A DNA stretch of 64,000 nt from Tindallia magadiensis (GTDB lineage Bacteria > Bacillota > Clostridia > Peptostreptococcales > Tindalliaceae): assembly GCF_900113635.1 (NCBI RefSeq), contig NZ_FOQA01000004.1, positions 124,001 through 188,000 of the forward strand, given 5' to 3'. A model generated the notes under the pieces. The model worked only from the letters and a program-made list of their open reading frames with translations, had not been told where the DNA came from and did no database searches. A program made the position numbers and the translations under genes. Positions 7,872 to 17,010 of this stretch are shown piece by piece (position 1 is the first letter of the stretch; each line of letters begins with the position of its first letter).

Positions 7872-9059
7872 ATGATTAGTTTCACTAAATTTCTTACAGG
7901 TGCTCATCACTATGGGGATCAACTACGTTACCAAGAAGAATCAGCTAAATGGCCCCATGGTATTCGAAAAGGCTGTGGTCCTGTTGTTGCTTGGAACACC
8001 ACCAGAACCTGCAACCTGCGCTGTATTCATTGTTATATGAATTCTGATCATCACCATTATCCGGGAGAATTAACCCATGAAGAAGCCATGATCTTTATCC
8101 GATCACTGGCAGATTTTCGTGTGCCGGTATTGCTGTTTTCCGGTGGAGAACCACTGATTCGACCAGATTTTTTCGAACTGGCCGAAGAAGCCAGCCGGCT
8201 GGGTATTCGCCCCACGCTTTCCACCAACGGTACGCTTATCACAAAAAAAATAGCACAACGACTTAAATCCATCGGGATTGGTTATGTCGGAATCAGTCTG
8301 GATGGTCTTGAAAAAGTACATGATCAATTTCGACAAAAACAAGGCTCTTTTCAGCAGGCATTTAAGGGCATCGAAAATTGTGTCGCTGAAGGCCAACGAG
8401 TAGGGCTTCGCTTTACCATCAACCGTCAGAACATGCATGATGTGGATGAAGTTCTCGATTTAGTGGAAGAAGCCAAGATCGATCGTATTTGTTTTTACCA
8501 TCTGGTTTATTCCGGCCGTGGCAGTGAGCTGACCAAAGATGTATTAACGCCTGAAGAAACCAGACAGGTGGTGGACCGAATTATCGACCGTACCTTAGAC
8601 TTTCAACGCCGAGGTTTGAACAAAGAGATTCTCAGTGTTGATAACCATGCCGACGGTGTCTATTTATACCTGAAATTGCGAGAATCACACCCTGAAAAAG
8701 CAGCAAATGTCTTGTCTCTTTTGAAACGCAATGGTGGAAATCGAAGTGGCATGGCTTTTGCCAATGTAGACAGTCAGGGAAATGTGCACCCCGATCAATT
8801 TACTCAAAACCATTGCTTTGGCAATGTGAAAGAAAAGCCTTTTTCCCAAATATGGCAGGGGACGAAGCATCCTATTCAAGCTGGACTAAAGAACCGAAAA
8901 CCTTTGCTCAAAGGACGATGCGCTACTTGCCATTGGCTTGATCTTTGCAACGGTAATTTTCGTGCCAGGGCAGAAGCAGTTACAGGTGATTTTTGGGAAT
9001 CCGACCCAGCTTGTTATTTAACGGATAAAGAAATCAGCAAAGAGGGTGACCTTTCATGA
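7872..9059 (+). CDS. ahbC: Radical SAM 12,18-didecarboxysiroheme deacetylase AhbC (NirJ1-like)
   Basis: In the siroheme-dependent heme pathway AhbC removes acetate side chains from 12,18-didecarboxysiroheme to give Fe-coproporphyrin III. The 395-residue protein has the radical SAM cluster motif CNLRCIHC (Cys47, Cys51, Cys54) and a C-terminal auxiliary-cluster region CATCHWLDLCNGNFRARA followed by TGDFWESDPACYL, as in NirJ. The frame is open further upstream, but ATG 7872 has GAAAGGTGG before it and begins with the family-like MISFTKFLTG. It is first in a tight four-gene unit; the stop overlaps the ahbD start in ATGA. Confidence 0.88.
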   Translation: MISFTKFLTGAHHYGDQLRYQEESAKWPHGIRKGCGPVVAWNTTRTCNLRCIHCYMNSDHHHYPGELTHEEAMIFIRSLADFRVPVLLFSGGEPLIRPDFFELAEEASRLGIRPTLSTNGTLITKKIAQRLKSIGIGYVGISLDGLEKVHDQFRQKQGSFQQAFKGIENCVAEGQRVGLRFTINRQNMHDVDEVLDLVEEAKIDRICFYHLVYSGRGSELTKDVLTPEETRQVVDRIIDRTLDFQRRGLNKEILSVDNHADGVYLYLKLRESHPEKAANVLSLLKRNGGNRSGMAFANVDSQGNVHPDQFTQNHCFGNVKEKPFSQIWQGTKHPIQAGLKNRKPLLKGRCATCHWLDLCNGNFRARAEAVTGDFWESDPACYLTDKEISKEGDLS

Positions 9060-10057
9060 TCATTTCCTGGAATAGTACCAATCAATGCAATATGTTTTGT
9101 GACCACTGCTACCGTGACTCCGGCGCACGGGCTGATCAGGAGCTAACCACAAAAGAAGCTAAAGCTTTATTGGAGGATATCCAAAAGGCTGGCTTCAAAA
9201 TTATGATCTTCAGTGGCGGCGAGCCTTTAATGCGTAGTGATTTAGTAGAATTAGTCTTCTATGCTAAAACATTGGGCCTTCGTCCCGTGTTAGGCAGTAA
9301 CGGAACACTACTCACACCCGACTTAGCGAAAGCACTAAAAAAAGCAGGTGCAATGGGTATTGGTATCAGCTTGGACAGTATGAGTTCGGATAAACATGAT
9401 AACCTTCGACGCTATCAAGGTGCTTGGAAAGAAGCTGTTGAAGGCATGGCTATCTGCCGAGAAGCAGGGCTTCCTTTTCAGATTCATACAACGGTGATGG
9501 ATTGGAATAAATCTGAACTGGAAAACATTACTGATTTTGCGGTCTCAGAAAAAGCTGTTGCCCACCATTTTTTCTTTTTGGTACCGACAGGAAGAGGTGC
9601 TAACATTGAAGACACTTCCCTCCGGGCCGCTGATTACGAGTCTGTGATCTCCCGGATCATGAAAAAACAAAAAACGGTATCTATTGAACTAAAACCTACC
9701 TGTGCCCCTCAATTTATGCGAATCGCTGACCAAATGAACCTTCAAACCCGTTTTGGTAGAGGATGCTTAGCTGGAACCGCTTATTGTATTATCAGCCCTA
9801 CAGGAAAAGTGCAACCTTGCGCTTATATGGATATGGAAATTGGTGATGTGCGCCAAACCCCCTTTCATGAAATATGGCAAAACAGTGCCGTATTTCAAAA
9901 ACTACGAAGTATGGATTATTCCGGCTATTGCGGTCACTGTGCTTATAAAAAAACCTGTGGTGGCTGTCGTGCCAGAGCCGCCTATTATCACGATGGAGAT
10001 TATATGGCTGAAGAACCTTGGTGCTTGTATCAAGGCGGCAAAAAGGAGGCTCTTTAA
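9056..10057 (+). CDS. ahbD: Radical SAM heme synthase AhbD (NirJ2-like)
   Basis: AhbD decarboxylates two propionates of Fe-coproporphyrin III to the vinyls of heme b. The 333-residue protein opens with the cluster motif CNMFCDHC (Cys11, Cys15, Cys18), then IMIFSGGEPLMR. The C-terminal SPASM/twitch-like region has RGCLAGTAYCIISPTGKVQ and CGHCAYKKTCGGCRARA. Assignment as AhbD rather than AhbC rests on shorter length, the start directly before the cluster, and the C-terminal Cys pattern. It overlaps ahbC by 4 bases and ahbA by 1. Confidence 0.87.
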   Translation: MIISWNSTNQCNMFCDHCYRDSGARADQELTTKEAKALLEDIQKAGFKIMIFSGGEPLMRSDLVELVFYAKTLGLRPVLGSNGTLLTPDLAKALKKAGAMGIGISLDSMSSDKHDNLRRYQGAWKEAVEGMAICREAGLPFQIHTTVMDWNKSELENITDFAVSEKAVAHHFFFLVPTGRGANIEDTSLRAADYESVISRIMKKQKTVSIELKPTCAPQFMRIADQMNLQTRFGRGCLAGTAYCIISPTGKVQPCAYMDMEIGDVRQTPFHEIWQNSAVFQKLRSMDYSGYCGHCAYKKTCGGCRARAAYYHDGDYMAEEPWCLYQGGKKEAL

Positions 10058-10536
10058 TGGATACTCTAGATGAAAAGCTTATTACTTTAATTCAACATCA
10101 TTTTCCCGTAACTTCTCGACCATATGAAACGCTTGCCTGCCAGCTGGGAACTGATGAAAAAGATGTGATCAATCGGTTGCAACGTTTAAGAGCAAGTGGT
10201 AAAATCCGGCGCATTGGTGGTGTTTTTGATTCAAAAAAACTCGGTTATGTCAGCACCTTATGTGCTGTCCAAGTACCCGAAGAAGAAATTAAACATGCGG
10301 CGAAACTCATTAACGCTTTACCGGGCGTTACCCACCATTATGTTCGAAAGCATCCCTATAACTTATGGTTCACGTTAATCTCACCTTCAAAGGAAAAGCA
10401 AGAAACTATTATTTTTGAACTAGAAGACCGGTTGCAGAAAATGACTAAATCCGGTAGAATAATAAATCTGCCGGCAAAACGTGTTTTTAAGATTAAAGTA
10501 CAGTTTAATGCCGGTCCGACAGGAGGTTCTTTATGA
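10057..10536 (+). CDS. ahbA: Siroheme decarboxylase subunit AhbA
   Basis: 159 residues, Lrp/AsnC-like fold used as an enzyme. With AhbB it decarboxylates siroheme to 12,18-didecarboxysiroheme. Visible hallmarks are an N-terminal HTH-like part, KIRRIGGVFDSKKLGYVST, and THHYVRKHPYNLWFTL with the expected His/Tyr/Arg. The frame extends upstream, but ATG 10057 is chosen because AAGGAGG lies 8 bases before it and its A is shared with the ahbD stop. The overlap of 4 bases with ahbB (ATGA) supports a heteromeric complex. Confidence 0.87.
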   Translation: MDTLDEKLITLIQHHFPVTSRPYETLACQLGTDEKDVINRLQRLRASGKIRRIGGVFDSKKLGYVSTLCAVQVPEEEIKHAAKLINALPGVTHHYVRKHPYNLWFTLISPSKEKQETIIFELEDRLQKMTKSGRIINLPAKRVFKIKVQFNAGPTGGSL

Positions 10537-11018
10537 TCCTTACTTCCCTTGATAAAAAAATTATCCGCCGGTTGCAAGAAGATATTCCTATGACCGTTAC
10601 TCCTTATGCAGACATAGCAGAAGAACTCCAGATAACAGAGAGTGATTTACTACAGAGGATTGATACGTATCTTACTACTGGAATCTTAAGGCGACTGGGA
10701 GGAGTTGTGAGGCATCATCAATTGGGCTATCAGGCCAACGCAATGGTAGTATGGCAGGTACCAGAGGAAACCATCGAGGAGATTGGAAAAAAAATGGCTG
10801 ATCATCCCGCTGTTTCTCACTGTTATCAACGACCGGCCCTTCCTGATTTTCCGTACAATCTTTACACTATGATTCACGGCAAGCAAGTTGCTGATTGTGA
10901 AACCATTGTGGATGAGTTATGTGCCAGTACCGGTATTCATACCTATTATGTGCTAGAAAGCCTCCAGGAACTTAAAAAAACCAGTATGAAATATTTTATT
11001 TCTGATATCACAAAATAA
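10533..11018 (+). CDS. ahbB: Siroheme decarboxylase subunit AhbB
   Basis: 161 residues, the paralogous partner of AhbA. The signature GGVVRHHQLGYQANAMVVW and SHCYQRPALPDFPYNLYTMI is typical of the B subunit. Start ATG has GGAGG 6 bases upstream inside the ahbA end. It is the last of ahbCDAB. No terminator is visible in the 72 bases before the topoisomerase gene, so read-through is possible. Confidence 0.87.
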   Translation: MILTSLDKKIIRRLQEDIPMTVTPYADIAEELQITESDLLQRIDTYLTTGILRRLGGVVRHHQLGYQANAMVVWQVPEETIEEIGKKMADHPAVSHCYQRPALPDFPYNLYTMIHGKQVADCETIVDELCASTGIHTYYVLESLQELKKTSMKYFISDITK

Positions 11019-11090
11019 ATAAACAAATATGAGTAAGAATAGGACAAAGGTCTTGTTTTTAAGAATAATGTGTAAGAAAGGATCGAAACA

Positions 11091-13067
11091 ATGGCAAAAG
11101 GTCAGCAGGCATATAATAATGAAAGTATTTCATCCCTGAAAGGGCCGGATAAAGTAAGGCTCCGCCCAGGGGTTATTTTTGGTTCAGATGACATTGCCGG
11201 CTGTCAACACGCCGTCTTTGAGATTCTTGCCAACAGTATTGATGAAGCCCGCGAAGGTTACGGAAATACTATTGAAGTTAGTCGTTTCAAGGATCATTCT
11301 ATTCAAATTGTCGATTATGGACGTGGGATTCCTCTGGAATACAACCCTAAAGAAGATCGTTTTAATTGGGAACTGGTGTTTTGCGAGCTTTATGCAGGAG
11401 GAAAATATCAAAATATCCAGGGACTCACTTATGAATACAGCCTCGGCCTAAATGGATTAGGTGCTTGCGCTACCCAATTTGCGGCATCCTGGATGAATGT
11501 TGAAGTTTTAAGAGATAAGCACCGCTATCACCTTCGTTTTGAAAAAGGTCATAATGTCGGTGGGTTAAAAAAAGAAAAAGCCCTGTACAAAGACACAGGT
11601 ACACGAATCCATTGGCTGCCTGATCTGGATGTGTTTACAGAAATCGATATCGATCAGGAGTATTTCAAGGAAACCCTTAAACGTCAAGCAGTTGTCAATG
11701 CAGGAGTTCATTTTGTTTTTTACGATGAACTGACCGACGAAAGCTTTACCTATTATTATCCGGAAGGCATTATGGACTATATTAAAGAACTCAGTCAAGA
11801 ACAGGAACTGACAGAAATTCGATACCTTTCCAGAAGTACGGCTGGCCGTGACCGAGAAGACAAGCCAGAGTATAAAGTGAAAATGGAAATTGCACTTTGT
11901 TTTAACAATCATTATCCTCGTATCGAATACTATCATAATTCCAGCTATTTAGAGCATGGTGGTGCTCCGGACCGTGCTGTCAAAAATTCTCTGGTTGCCG
12001 TCATTGATCAATTTCTTAAAGACGAAAACCTCTATCGAAAAAATGAAAAAAAAGTATTGTTTACCGATATAGAGGATAGCTTACTTTTAATTGCTAACTC
12101 TTTTTCTACCATGACCAGCTATGCCAATCAGACAAAAAAATCCATTAACAACACTTTTATCCAGCAAGCCATGACCGCATTGATAAAAGAAAAATTAGAA
12201 ATATATTTCACAGAGAATCGACAGGACAAAGAAAAAATTCTTAACCAGGTGCTTACGAACAAAAGAAGTCGGGAAACCGCTGAACAGACCCGCTTAAATA
12301 TCAAGAAAAAGCTTAATGGAAAGATGGATATGGCAACCAAGGTTAAAAAGTTTGTGGATTGTCGTAGCAAAGATCTTGAAAAAAGAGAACTGTTTATCGT
12401 GGAGGGAGATTCGGCTCTTGGTGCAACAAAAATGGGACGCGATGCAAATTTTCAGGCGATCATTCCTGTCCGAGGAAAAATCCTTAATTGCCTTAAAGCT
12501 TCCTATGCACAAATTTTCGGCAATGACATTATCGTTGATCTATTAAAGGTTCTAGGTTGCGGTGTTGAAATCAAATCTCGTCACTCTGACCTGGCGACTT
12601 TTGATCTTAATAAACTACGTTGGAATAAAATCATCATCTGTACAGATGCCGATGTAGATGGATATCAAATACGTACGCTTATTCTAACCATGCTTTACGT
12701 ATTAACACCCAAACTGATTGAAATGGGCTACGTTTATATCGCCGAATCACCGCTTTATGAAATTACAGATCTTAAAGCTAAAAAAACCTTCTTTGCTTAC
12801 ACAGAACAGGAAAAAACCAAACTGCTAAAAAGCATTAAGGGCAATTACAAGTTACAGCGATCCAAAGGATTAGGAGAAAATGAACCGCAAATGATGTGGG
12901 AAACTACCATGAATCCAGATACACGGCGTCTGATACAAGTAACCCCTGCTGAAGCCGCTAAAACCCAAGAAATGTTTGATGTTTTGCTTGGGAATAACCT
13001 GCCAGGCAGAAAGCTGTTTATTACCGATAAAGGCCCCGCCTATATCGCCCAGGCAGATTTGGATTAA
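11091..13067 (+). CDS. Type II DNA topoisomerase subunit B (ParE/GyrB-like)
   Basis: 658 residues. GHKL ATPase domain: EILANSIDEAREG (Mg/ATP Asn), VDYGRGIPL and YSLGLNGLGACAT. Toprim domain: FIVEGDSALGATKMG and CTDADVDGYQIRT. C-terminal part: QRSKGLGENEPQMMWETTM. The ATPase loop wording and size are closer to topoisomerase IV-type paralogues than to origin-linked gyrase B, so ParE is the likelier label, but gyrase versus topo IV activity cannot be told by eye. Start ATG has AAAGGA 9 bases upstream. The partner subunit follows after 39 bases. Confidence 0.85.
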   Translation: MAKGQQAYNNESISSLKGPDKVRLRPGVIFGSDDIAGCQHAVFEILANSIDEAREGYGNTIEVSRFKDHSIQIVDYGRGIPLEYNPKEDRFNWELVFCELYAGGKYQNIQGLTYEYSLGLNGLGACATQFAASWMNVEVLRDKHRYHLRFEKGHNVGGLKKEKALYKDTGTRIHWLPDLDVFTEIDIDQEYFKETLKRQAVVNAGVHFVFYDELTDESFTYYYPEGIMDYIKELSQEQELTEIRYLSRSTAGRDREDKPEYKVKMEIALCFNNHYPRIEYYHNSSYLEHGGAPDRAVKNSLVAVIDQFLKDENLYRKNEKKVLFTDIEDSLLLIANSFSTMTSYANQTKKSINNTFIQQAMTALIKEKLEIYFTENRQDKEKILNQVLTNKRSRETAEQTRLNIKKKLNGKMDMATKVKKFVDCRSKDLEKRELFIVEGDSALGATKMGRDANFQAIIPVRGKILNCLKASYAQIFGNDIIVDLLKVLGCGVEIKSRHSDLATFDLNKLRWNKIIICTDADVDGYQIRTLILTMLYVLTPKLIEMGYVYIAESPLYEITDLKAKKTFFAYTEQEKTKLLKSIKGNYKLQRSKGLGENEPQMMWETTMNPDTRRLIQVTPAEAAKTQEMFDVLLGNNLPGRKLFITDKGPAYIAQADLD

Positions 13068-13106
13068 TGCTATATGTTAACCCTTTAACTCGGAAGGAAG
13101 ATCGTT

Positions 13107-15341
13107 TTGAAAGAACCAGTCATCCAAAAACTTGATGTACTAGAAACACTTGAAACCAACTACATGCCTTACGCCATGAGCGTTATCATATCGCGGGCGC
13201 TTCCTGAAATAGATGGTTTAAAACCGTCTCATCGCAAACTTCTTTATACCATGTATGGTATGGGCCTATTAAAGGGCAACCTTACCAAATCCGCTAATAT
13301 TGTGGGACAAACGATGAAGATTCATCCTCACGGCGATATGGCAATCTACGAAACCATGGTTCGAATGACCAAAGGAAACGAAAGCCTTCTAATGCCCCTA
13401 GTGGAAAGTAAGGGCAATTTTGGACGTTGCTACTCCCGGGATATGGCCTTTGCATCCCCACGTTATACAGAAGCAAAGCTGATGCCAGTGGCTTCCGAAT
13501 TTTTCCAGGCCATTAATAAAGATACGGTTCCCTTTGTTCCAAATTATGATAATACCAGTAAAGAACCTGTGCTATTACCCGTCACTTTTCCCAGCATTTT
13601 AGCTAATCCAAATCAGGGAATCGCCGTTGGTATGGCCAGTAACATTTGTTCCTTCAACCTTACAGAACTATGCGATGCGACAATTGCCTTCCTAGAGGAT
13701 AAACAAGAAGAGGTATTTTCCTTACTTAAAGCTCCGGATTTTTCTACTGGTGCGGAACTTCTCTATGATAAACAGGAGCTGGAACGCATCTACCGAACTG
13801 GTCATGGCAGCTTTTCCTTACGGGCTGTTTACCAGTACAACAAGGAAGATCACTGCATTGAGATTACCGAAATTCCTTATACAACTACCTTAGAGGCAAT
13901 CATGGAAAAAATGGTTGCTTTAATGAAAGCGGGTAAATTGAAGGAAGTAAACGATATACGTGACGAAACAGACTTAAAAGGATTAAAACTAACCTTGGAT
14001 CTGAAAAGAAATACAGATCCCAAACAGTTAATGACCCGACTTTTTCGTCAAACCTCATTACAGGATACCTTTAGCTGCAATTTTAATCTCATTGTCAATG
14101 GACATCCAAAAGTGTTAGGCGTCCTTGAAATTTTGGAAGAATGGCTCTTCTTCAGACAAGATTGTTTGAAGAGGCAATTTGCTTACGAAAAAGCAGAACA
14201 GGAAAAAACCTTGCATTTACTGAAAGGTCTTGAAAAGATTCTTTTGGATATTGATAAAGCTATTCAAATTATTCGAGAGACACAGAAAGAAAAAGAAGTA
14301 GTGCCTAACCTGATGACTGCCTTCACCATCGATGAAGTTCAGGCAGAATATATCGCTGAAATAAAGCTGCGACACCTGAACCGAGAATATCTGTTAAAAC
14401 AAACCAAGCAACTAAAAAGCTTACGAGAATCTATCGCTGACTTAGAAGCTCTTATAGAAAGCCCTGAACGACAGAAAGCTTATATTATTAATGATTTAAA
14501 AAGGGTTCGTGACCACCATGGTCAACCACGCCGCACCAAAATAATCGACCGGGAAGATATTCCTCAAGCTTCTCCTGCTGTTATGATCAGTCATTATAAG
14601 CTTAAGGTGTTTTTAACAAGAGATGGCTATCTTAAAAAAATTCCATCCACTTCTCTTCGAGGTAATTTTGACCATAAATTAAAACCAAAAGACTATATAA
14701 TCCAGGAGATTGAAGGAGAAAATAAGGATGATCTGATTCTATTTTCTTCTGCTCAAAAAGCTTATAAACTGAAACTTTACGAAATAGAAGACCTTAAAAC
14801 CAGTGATTTAGGCCTTTATTTACCAAATTTAGTGCCTATGGAACCAGAGGAAAAAATTCTTTACATGGTTGTTACTTCTGACTATACCGGTCATATGCTT
14901 TTTGCTTATGAAAATGGTAAAATGGCAAAAATTCCTCTCACCGCTTACGAGACGAAAACCAATCGTAAAGTTCTTGCAAATGCGTTTGCTTCTCAACCAC
15001 TGCGAGGTATTCGTTTTCTGGAGCAGGACGAAACATTACTGGCTGTCAGCAGCATCAATAAGGTACTTGTTTTCAATACATCACAAATTAACGCAAAAGC
15101 AACTCGTCATTCTCTGGGAGTACAGGTACTTAAATCTAAAAAGAACAGTGAACTAATTGCTATGCTTACTTTAGAACAAGTACAGTTGGAAGACCCCGAT
15201 TATTATCATGCTAATGTGCCCGCCGTTGGCTCTTATTTAAAGAAAACAGATTCATTAAGTCTTGCTGAAAGAGAGGAAGCCTCCGAAAATATTTCTTTAC
15301 TTGAACTACTTCCAGGCTCAGAGGAGAATATGGACACTTAA
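13107..15341 (+). CDS. Type II DNA topoisomerase subunit A (ParC/GyrA-like)
   Basis: 744 residues; cuts and rejoins DNA as partner of the upstream subunit. Tyr120 in FASPRYTEAKL is the nucleophile; SHRKLLYTMYGMGL and KIHPHGDMAIYETMVRMT are the conserved breakage-reunion stretches, followed by NQGIAVGMASNI. The C-terminal part forms beta-pinwheel-like repeats; I see no clear GyrA box, which favours ParC. The start is TTG 13107 with GGAAGGAAG just upstream. Ends at a terminator. Confidence 0.85.
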   Translation: MKEPVIQKLDVLETLETNYMPYAMSVIISRALPEIDGLKPSHRKLLYTMYGMGLLKGNLTKSANIVGQTMKIHPHGDMAIYETMVRMTKGNESLLMPLVESKGNFGRCYSRDMAFASPRYTEAKLMPVASEFFQAINKDTVPFVPNYDNTSKEPVLLPVTFPSILANPNQGIAVGMASNICSFNLTELCDATIAFLEDKQEEVFSLLKAPDFSTGAELLYDKQELERIYRTGHGSFSLRAVYQYNKEDHCIEITEIPYTTTLEAIMEKMVALMKAGKLKEVNDIRDETDLKGLKLTLDLKRNTDPKQLMTRLFRQTSLQDTFSCNFNLIVNGHPKVLGVLEILEEWLFFRQDCLKRQFAYEKAEQEKTLHLLKGLEKILLDIDKAIQIIRETQKEKEVVPNLMTAFTIDEVQAEYIAEIKLRHLNREYLLKQTKQLKSLRESIADLEALIESPERQKAYIINDLKRVRDHHGQPRRTKIIDREDIPQASPAVMISHYKLKVFLTRDGYLKKIPSTSLRGNFDHKLKPKDYIIQEIEGENKDDLILFSSAQKAYKLKLYEIEDLKTSDLGLYLPNLVPMEPEEKILYMVVTSDYTGHMLFAYENGKMAKIPLTAYETKTNRKVLANAFASQPLRGIRFLEQDETLLAVSSINKVLVFNTSQINAKATRHSLGVQVLKSKKNSELIAMLTLEQVQLEDPDYYHANVPAVGSYLKKTDSLSLAEREEASENISLLELLPGSEENMDT

Positions 15342-15348
15342 TTTACCA

Positions 15349-15374
15349 GACGATAACTTTTATCGTCTTTTTTT
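15349..15374 (+). terminator. Terminator of the topoisomerase operon
   Basis: GACGATAA / TTATCGTC with a CTT loop followed by seven T's. It begins 8 bases after the subunit A stop. Confidence 0.85.
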
Positions 15375-15453
15375 ATACTTTAATATCCGTCATTTCTGCG
15401 TTATAATGAAGCTGTCCTTAATGGTATTAGATAAAAACAAGGAGGGATTTTTC

Positions 15454-16347
15454 ATGTTACAGATTAGTAAATGTCATTCCGTCTTTGCTTTGGGTGCTTA
15501 CGAAACACCTGCCTTAAAGGTTTCTTCAGGCAGTGAAGTTATCTTTGAAACACATGACTGTTTCCAAAGCCAGATTCATAAAGAAAATCAATCCATCGAT
15601 CAGTTGGACTGGAACCGAATTAATCCGGCTACTGGTCCTCTTTACATTGAAAATGCAAAACCTGGTCATGTGCTGAAAGTAGAGATTCTTTCGATCACCA
15701 TTGACCAGCAGGGAGTAATGGCTGCAATTCCAGGAGCTGGATTACTGGGAGATTCCGTAACAAAATCTGAAATTAAAATAATTCCTATCGAAAACAATAT
15801 CGCCCAGTTTAACGAAAAACTCAACCTGCCCGTTACACCCAGTATTGGTGTTATCGGTGTTGCCGCAAAAAACGAACCAGTACCCTGCGGTGTTCCAGGA
15901 GAACATGGTGGTAATATGGATAACAAAAAAATAAGAGCTGGATCAACTCTTTATTTGCCCGTCTTTGTTGAAGGAGCCTTGCTTTCAATCGGCGATCTTC
16001 ATGCATTGATAGGTGATGGTGAAATAATGGTTTCTGGGCTAGAAGTTGGAGGGAGGGTTTCTGTACGGGTTACAGTAGAAGAAACTTTTTCTTTAACCCA
16101 TCCTTTTTTAGAAGATGAAACTCATTATTATACAATTGCTTCACACAAAGATTTACTTCAAGCCGTTAAAATATCCACAGAATCCATGCATCAAATGCTA
16201 ATGACTAAAACTGGCATGACCTTTAACGAAGCCGGTATGTTACTTAGTGTCGCTGGAAATACAGAAATCTGTCAAGTAGTTGATCCTTTGCTGACAGCAC
16301 GATATGCTTTACCCAAAAAAGTATTTCAGTCACTAATGGAGTCTTGA
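15454..16347 (+). CDS. Acetamidase/formamidase family protein
   Basis: 297 residues. The core CGVPGEHGGNMDNKKIRAG and the stretch LSIGDLHALIGDGEIMVSG are the FmdA/AmdA family signature; these enzymes hydrolyse short amides such as formamide or acetamide to the acid and ammonia. The exact substrate is not readable. The frame is open upstream to 15262, but that part overlaps the terminator and ATG 15454 has AGGAGGG 8 bases before it. It stands between two other single genes and has no transporter next to it. Confidence 0.85.
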   Translation: MLQISKCHSVFALGAYETPALKVSSGSEVIFETHDCFQSQIHKENQSIDQLDWNRINPATGPLYIENAKPGHVLKVEILSITIDQQGVMAAIPGAGLLGDSVTKSEIKIIPIENNIAQFNEKLNLPVTPSIGVIGVAAKNEPVPCGVPGEHGGNMDNKKIRAGSTLYLPVFVEGALLSIGDLHALIGDGEIMVSGLEVGGRVSVRVTVEETFSLTHPFLEDETHYYTIASHKDLLQAVKISTESMHQMLMTKTGMTFNEAGMLLSVAGNTEICQVVDPLLTARYALPKKVFQSLMES

Positions 16348-16380
16348 CCTAATAAGGTTCCCGAAAAGGAGTGTTTCTTT

Positions 16381-17010
16381 ATGAATTCAACTGAACGAAT
16401 ATCCTTCTATACTCACCTAGGAGGAGCCGTAGCCGCTGCTGTAGGAGCTATCATCCTTCTCTTTCAGGCAAGAGAACAGTTTTCTTATCGTTTGCTAGCT
16501 CTGATTTATGGTGCTTCAGTGACCTTTTTATTCACAGCCAGTTCTCTTTACCATTATCATAAGAAAGAAGAGGGCGAATCTTCCTTTTGGCGTAAGTTAG
16601 ACCATTTTGCTATCTTTGTTATGATTGCCGGAACCTATACCCCGGTGGTATGGGCCTATTTATCAGGTGGTTTAAAGTGGAGTATCCTGATCTTCCAATG
16701 GTCTCTCGTATTAACAGGTTTCTTCTTTAAGTTTTTTTACCTGAAAGCACCTCGTCTATTATATACAGCTATCTACCTGTTAATGGGATGGTCAGCTATT
16801 TTTACTATCAGGCCCTTAATGCTGGCTATGAACCTTTCCTCCATCGTCATGCTTTTTGCAGGTGGTATTTCCTTTACCATAGGAGCCATCTTTTACGCAT
16901 TAAAAAAGCCGGTGATCACACCCGGCTTTGGATTCCATGAAATCTTTCATATCTTTATTCTTGCTGGAGGAGTTTTTCATTACTTTCTCGTTTTCTTAGC
17001 CATTCGCTGA
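16381..17010 (+). CDS. Hemolysin III family membrane protein (YqfA/PAQR-like)
   Basis: 209 residues with about seven hydrophobic helices. The family's putative metal-site residues are visible: SSLYHY early, KLDHFAIFVMIAGTYTP in the middle, and FHEIFHIFILAGGVFHYF near the end. Members are distant relatives of eukaryotic PAQR receptors; the bacterial role is not well set and the name hemolysin should not be taken literally. Start ATG has AAAGGAG 8 bases upstream. The end overlaps the convergent proC by 15 bases. Confidence 0.85.
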   Translation: MNSTERISFYTHLGGAVAAAVGAIILLFQAREQFSYRLLALIYGASVTFLFTASSLYHYHKKEEGESSFWRKLDHFAIFVMIAGTYTPVVWAYLSGGLKWSILIFQWSLVLTGFFFKFFYLKAPRLLYTAIYLLMGWSAIFTIRPLMLAMNLSSIVMLFAGGISFTIGAIFYALKKPVITPGFGFHEIFHIFILAGGVFHYFLVFLAIR

